16,471 nt of DNA, from positions 1 through 16,471 of the forward strand of contig JAEWKY010000277.1 in the NCBI GenBank assembly GCA_023457615.1. The letters are read 5' to 3'. Under the pieces are notes generated by a model. It searched no databases, was not told where the DNA came from, and worked only from the letters and a program-made list of their open reading frames with translations. A program made the position numbers and the translations under genes. Origin of the DNA: Actinomycetes bacterium. GTDB taxonomy: Bacteria > Actinomycetota > Actinomycetes > Actinomycetales > Microbacteriaceae. Shown here in pieces: positions 14,030-16,471 of the stretch (within the stretch, counting starts at the first letter, position 1; each line of letters opens with the position of its first letter).

Positions 14030-14920
14030 CTACCGGTCGCGCCAGCCGCCCCGCACCGCGTTCGACGACGGCTGCGGTTCCGACACCGTCCCGTGCGTGT
14101 CGGGCACGGGCCCCTCGCGCAGGCCGAGCCGCCGCATGGTCGCCGCGAGCACCCGGTCGGCGAGGGCCGGTGCGACGGCGTGGAGCGGCACGAACGACCC
14201 CTGCACGACGCCGACGATGCGGCGCCGCCGCGGTCGCTCGATCGACGCGACGATCGCGCGGGCGACGCGGTCGGGATCGACCACCGGCGGGATGGGGTGG
14301 ATGGCGCGTCCCGTGCGGTTCGCGGCGTGCTGGTAGATCGGGGTGTCGATCGTCGCCGGCCAGACCATCGCGACGTCCACGGGATCGGGTCCCCGCCGCA
14401 GCTCCTGCCGCACCGAGGCCGCGAAGCCCGCGACGGCGTGCTTGCTCGCGACGTACGCCCAGACGTAGGGGCTCGCGAGCGCCGAGAACACCGAGCCGAC
14501 GATCACGACGACGCCGCGGCTGCGCCGCAGGGCCGGGATGGCGGCGCGCACCTGGTCGATCGTTCCGTGCAGATTCGTGTCGATGATCGTGCGCGCCTCG
14601 GCGGCCGGCATCCGATCGATCTCGCCGTAGCCGAAGACGCTCGCGGCGGCGACCCACGCGTCGACCCGCCCGAACGCGTGCTCGGCCGCGGCGGCGATCC
14701 GACCGGCGGACCGGTCGTCCGCGACATCCGCGACCACCGGGATCGCCTCCGCCCCGCGGGCCCGGCACTCCCCCACGACCTCGTCGAGACTCGAGGCGCT
14801 GCGGGCGGCGAGCACGAGACGGGTCTTCCGCGACGCGAGCCGCAGCGCCGTCGCCCGCCCGATCCCGCTCGACGCACCGACGATCACGACGACGCTCGCG
14901 GCGTCGATGCGGCGTCGCAT
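14030..14920 (-). CDS. Short-chain dehydrogenase/reductase (SDR)
   Basis: 296 residues from ATG 14920, only 2 nt after the DUF2231 gene's stop; longer in-frame sequence is a shadow of that gene. The Rossmann nucleotide site is VIVGASSGIGRA (12-23), followed by LVLAARS (35-41), an Arg that suggests NADP(H), and ADVAD at 64-68. The catalytic residues are Asn116 (DTNLHGT), Ser143 (VGSVFSA), Tyr156 and Lys160 (YVASK). The usual NNAG motif after beta strand 4 is replaced by AAAS (91-94, WVAAASVFGYG), a departure from classical SDRs. The C-terminal 70 residues are longer than in minimal SDRs and rich in Arg, with a hydrophobic patch (SFVPLHAVAPALADRVLAA) that could touch the membrane. Substrate unknown. 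Confidence 0.9.
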   Translation of the reverse strand: MRRRIDAASVVVIVGASSGIGRATALRLASRKTRLVLAARSASSLDEVVGECRARGAEAIPVVADVADDRSAGRIAAAAEHAFGRVDAWVAAASVFGYGEIDRMPAAEARTIIDTNLHGTIDQVRAAIPALRRSRGVVVIVGSVFSALASPYVWAYVASKHAVAGFAASVRQELRRGPDPVDVAMVWPATIDTPIYQHAANRTGRAIHPIPPVVDPDRVARAIVASIERPRRRRIVGVVQGSFVPLHAVAPALADRVLAATMRRLGLREGPVPDTHGTVSEPQPSSNAVRGGWRDR

Positions 14921-14922
14921 GC

Positions 14923-15429
14923 TCAGCGCGCGGCCTGGTGACCGGGAGCCTGGTCGGTCTCGTCGGCCACCCGCACGCCGTGGCGGAACACGAGCTCGCC
15001 GCCGAGGAATCCCGACACGCCGAGCCCGGCCAGTCCCACGATCGCGAGCACGAAGGCGCCGACGGGAACCCGCTCGACGCCGAGGTGGAGGGCCCAGACG
15101 ATCGCGAAGATCACGAGCGCCGACAGGTTGAGCACCATGTGCAGCGTCGCGATGCGACGGACACGCGTGCCCTTCGTGAGGCGCGTGTAGTCGAGCAGCC
15201 CGACGATCCCCGCGACGACGGCGCCGACCACGCCGATGGCCCACAGCCAGCGGGCTCCCGTCGTGAACGCCTCCGGATCGTCGCCGACGAGGGCGACGAG
15301 GTCGAAGATCGCGGCGGCGATCCACGAGCCGATCGGGATGGTCACGAGGAACGCGTGGAACGGATGCCCGTAGGGCCCCGCGAGGAAAGTGGCGGGGCGC
15401 TTCGCCCGGCGCAGCGCGGTGTCGGTCAT
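14923..15429 (-). CDS. DUF2231 family membrane protein
   Basis: 168 residues from ATG 15429 (MTDTALRRAKRPATFLAGPY). An in-frame GTG at 15438 lies inside the probable -10 element and is therefore unlikely. The N-terminal motif GPYGHPFHAFLVTIPIGSW is the hallmark of DUF2231 proteins, with the conserved GHP and His residues. Four membrane segments follow (about 25-48, 60-83, 98-115 and 122-145), and the histidines in the first and third segments (LHMVLNL) could bind a metal or haem, as has been suggested for related families. The C-terminal tail is hydrophilic (ADETDQAPGHQAAR). It is the first gene of a two-gene unit with the SDR. Function unknown. Confidence 0.88.
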   Translation of the reverse strand: MTDTALRRAKRPATFLAGPYGHPFHAFLVTIPIGSWIAAAIFDLVALVGDDPEAFTTGARWLWAIGVVGAVVAGIVGLLDYTRLTKGTRVRRIATLHMVLNLSALVIFAIVWALHLGVERVPVGAFVLAIVGLAGLGVSGFLGGELVFRHGVRVADETDQAPGHQAAR

Positions 15430-15436
15430 GCTCGCC

Positions 15437-15442
15437 ACGGTA
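15437..15442 (-). promoter_or_regulatory. -10 element of a leaderless promoter (DUF2231 gene)
   Basis: Minus-strand TACCGT is followed by 7 nt (GGCGAGC) and the ATG at 15429. No separate Shine-Dalgarno is seen. It decides the start against the GTG at 15438. Confidence 0.5.
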
Positions 15443-15516
15443 CGGACGACCGGTCGGGACGGCGAAGGTCTTGCGCGTCGCGAGAACCGGAGCTAGCCGG
15501 TGTCGGGAGCGCCGCC

Positions 15517-15522
15517 TAGCGT
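15517..15522 (+). promoter_or_regulatory. -10 element of a leaderless promoter (alpha/beta hydrolase gene)
   Basis: TAGCGT is followed by 6 nt (CGGCGT) and the ATG at 15529. No Shine-Dalgarno is present. The 99-bp divergent gap 15430-15528 thus has one TANNNT element directed each way, next to each start codon. Confidence 0.55.
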
Positions 15523-15528
15523 CGGCGT

Positions 15529-16218
15529 ATGGACGTCATCCTCATCCCCGGCTTCTGGCTCGACGCGACCGCCTGGGATCCGGTGGTCCCCGCGATCGAG
15601 GCGGCCGGGCACACGCCGAAGCCGATCACGCTCCCCGGCCTCGTGCCCGCCGATCCGTCGGTCGGCCTGCGCGACCAGATCGATCACGTCGTCGGCCTCG
15701 TGGATGCCGCGGCCGGCCCGGTCGTGCTCGTCGGCCACTCGGGGGGCGGCGCCGTCGCGCACGGCGTGGTGGATGCGCGCCCCGACAAGGTCGCGAAGGT
15801 GATCTACGTCGACTCCGGTCCGCTCGGCGACGGCGGCGTCATCAACGACGAGTTCGAGGCGGAGGACGGCATGGTGCCGCTGCCGAACAAGATGATCTTC
15901 GACGACGAGACAGTGGCCGACATGGACGACGTCATCTGGGCGGCGTTCGAGGCGCGCGCGCTGCCGATCCCGGAGAAGGTCGCGACCGAGAAGCAGGTGC
16001 TCTCCGACCCGCGGCGCTACGACGTGCCCGTCACGGTGATCACGTCGGAGATGTCGGAGGCGACGCTGCGCGAGCTCATGGCCGCCGACCACCCCTACGT
16101 CGCCGAGCTCAAGGCGATCACGGACTTCGAGATCCTCGAGCTGCCGACGGGCCACTGGCCGATGTTCACCAAGCCCGAGAACCTCGCGCGCTTCATCGTC
16201 GCCTCGCTCCCCGACTGA
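15529..16218 (+). CDS. Alpha/beta hydrolase
   Basis: 229 residues from ATG 15529 (MDVILIPGFWLDATAWDPVV). The fold is indicated by the N-terminal strand and oxyanion region LIPGFW (5-10), the nucleophile elbow GHSGGG with Ser71, and the C-terminal catalytic His209 in TGHWPMFTKPE. The acid residue cannot be placed with certainty. No signal peptide is seen, so the enzyme is cytoplasmic. It resembles the small single-domain hydrolases or esterases common in actinobacteria, with a short acidic cap (about 105-160). Substrate unknown. It stands alone on its strand between the divergent DUF2231 gene and a convergent acyl-CoA oxidase-like gene. Confidence 0.9.
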   Translation: MDVILIPGFWLDATAWDPVVPAIEAAGHTPKPITLPGLVPADPSVGLRDQIDHVVGLVDAAAGPVVLVGHSGGGAVAHGVVDARPDKVAKVIYVDSGPLGDGGVINDEFEAEDGMVPLPNKMIFDDETVADMDDVIWAAFEARALPIPEKVATEKQVLSDPRRYDVPVTVITSEMSEATLRELMAADHPYVAELKAITDFEILELPTGHWPMFTKPENLARFIVASLPD

Positions 16219-16220
16219 TT

Positions 16221-16294
16221 CCGGTTACTCCGCCGAATGAGCGTTGCTCCGCCGAAATCCGGCGGAGCAACCTCACACAAGCGGAGTAACCCGG
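16221..16294. repeat. Nested inverted repeat of GGCGGAGYAAC units, possible bidirectional terminator
   Basis: Four repeat units lie between two convergent genes. The inner pair, GTTGCTCCGCCG (16243-16254) and CGGCGGAGCAAC (16260-16271), forms a perfect 12-bp stem with the 5-nt loop AAATC. The outer pair, GGTTACTCCGC (16223-16233) and GCGGAGTAACC (16281-16291), gives a further 11-bp match, extended by CCGG with one extra base. The hairpin starts just after the hydrolase stop (16218) and ends 2 bp before the stop of the convergent gene, a place suited to termination in both directions, although no T-tract follows. The units are the same family as the array at 6126-6310. Confidence 0.88.
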
Positions 16295-16295
16295 G

Positions 16296-16471
16296 CTACG
16301 GCTTCGCGGTCTTCGCCGCGGTCTCGGCGACCGGGGCGTCGCCCGACGCGCGGAGCTCCGCGTAGTAGGCGCGCGCCTCGTCCTGCCGCTGCTTCTCGGC
16401 GCCCGACGCAATCGGGGCGCGCAGGTGCTCCTGCGTGAAGCCGAAGGCGTCGACCAGGTCGAGCGCGTGCG
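16296..16471 (-). CDS. Acyl-CoA oxidase/dehydrogenase-like protein, C-terminal fragment
   Basis: Only the last 57 residues are inside the window; the start lies beyond base 16471. The visible piece begins HALDLVDAFGFTQEHLRAPI and ends TAAKTAKP before a TAG stop. The pattern LVDAFGF..E.LRAPIA, followed by a charged helix with YYAELRA, is the typical end of flavin-dependent acyl-CoA oxidases and related dehydrogenases of fatty acid beta-oxidation in actinobacteria. The Ala/Lys-rich tail is a common low-complexity ending. Without the FAD and acyl-CoA binding regions the assignment stays tentative. It is convergent with the alpha/beta hydrolase, with the nested repeat between them. Confidence 0.6.
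   Translation of the reverse strand, partial: HALDLVDAFGFTQEHLRAPIASGAEKQRQDEARAYYAELRASGDAPVAETAAKTAKP

Noticed and set aside
16243..16271. Integron attC-like site, because the hairpin ends in GTT and AAC
   Set aside because: The following bases do not fit the GTTRRRY/RYYYAAC core boxes, and no integrase or cassette genes are present.

Overview
The window is high-GC, densely coding DNA from an actinobacterium, most likely of the family Microbacteriaceae. This rests on the tilS-hpt-ftsH-folE-folP-folB-folK-DUF3180 gene order, the actinobacterial DUF3180 and PH-domain proteins, codons rich in G or C at the third position, tRNAs without an encoded CCA, and many TANNNT -10 elements placed 6-7 nt before a start codon (apparent leaderless mRNAs). 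The species cannot be fixed from this sequence alone.

Layout. (1) 1-7852, all minus strand: tilS (tRNA-Ile lysidine synthase), hpt (purine salvage), ftsH (membrane protease), then the folate genes folE, folP, folB and folK, a DUF3180 membrane protein and two PH-domain membrane proteins, the last cut by the window edge. From folE to the last PH gene there are six consecutive 4-nt stop/start overlaps, so the block is probably one translationally coupled unit. hpt and ftsH are separated by a 267-bp gap filled with an unusual repeat array. (2) 7853-7869: a 17-bp divergent promoter between tilS and ppa. It contains the palindrome CTAACGTTAG, and both genes appear to be leaderless. (3) 7870-8364: ppa, inorganic pyrophosphatase, plus strand. 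(4) 8408-11756, minus strand: a cell-wall hydrolase operon of an M23 (LytM) endopeptidase, an NlpC/P60 endopeptidase and a lipoprotein. The two hydrolases share a homologous N-terminal coiled-coil domain. (5) 11946-12621, plus strand: two small paralogous membrane proteins. (6) 12690-13005: tRNA-Glu(TTC), tRNA-Asp(GTC), a terminator hairpin, tRNA-Phe(GAA), then a second hairpin. (7) 13076-14017, plus strand: two small hypothetical proteins and a small lipoprotein. (8) 14030-15429, minus strand: a DUF2231 membrane protein followed by an SDR oxidoreductase. (9) 15529-16218, plus strand: an alpha/beta hydrolase. (10) 16221-16294: a compact nested inverted repeat built from the same units as the array before ftsH. 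(11) 16296-16471, minus strand: the C-terminus of an acyl-CoA oxidase/dehydrogenase-like protein.

Most genes are conserved housekeeping genes. The most interesting signals are non-coding. First, an intergenic repeat family with core GGCGGAGYAAC occurs about 13 times in two places, each arranged as inverted arrays around a hairpin. Second, the tilS/ppa promoter is symmetric, with the two start codons exactly 18 bp apart. Third, several independent genes have a leaderless promoter architecture. Further points are the paralogous pair of hydrolases with different catalytic domains and an A at position 54 of tRNA-Phe.
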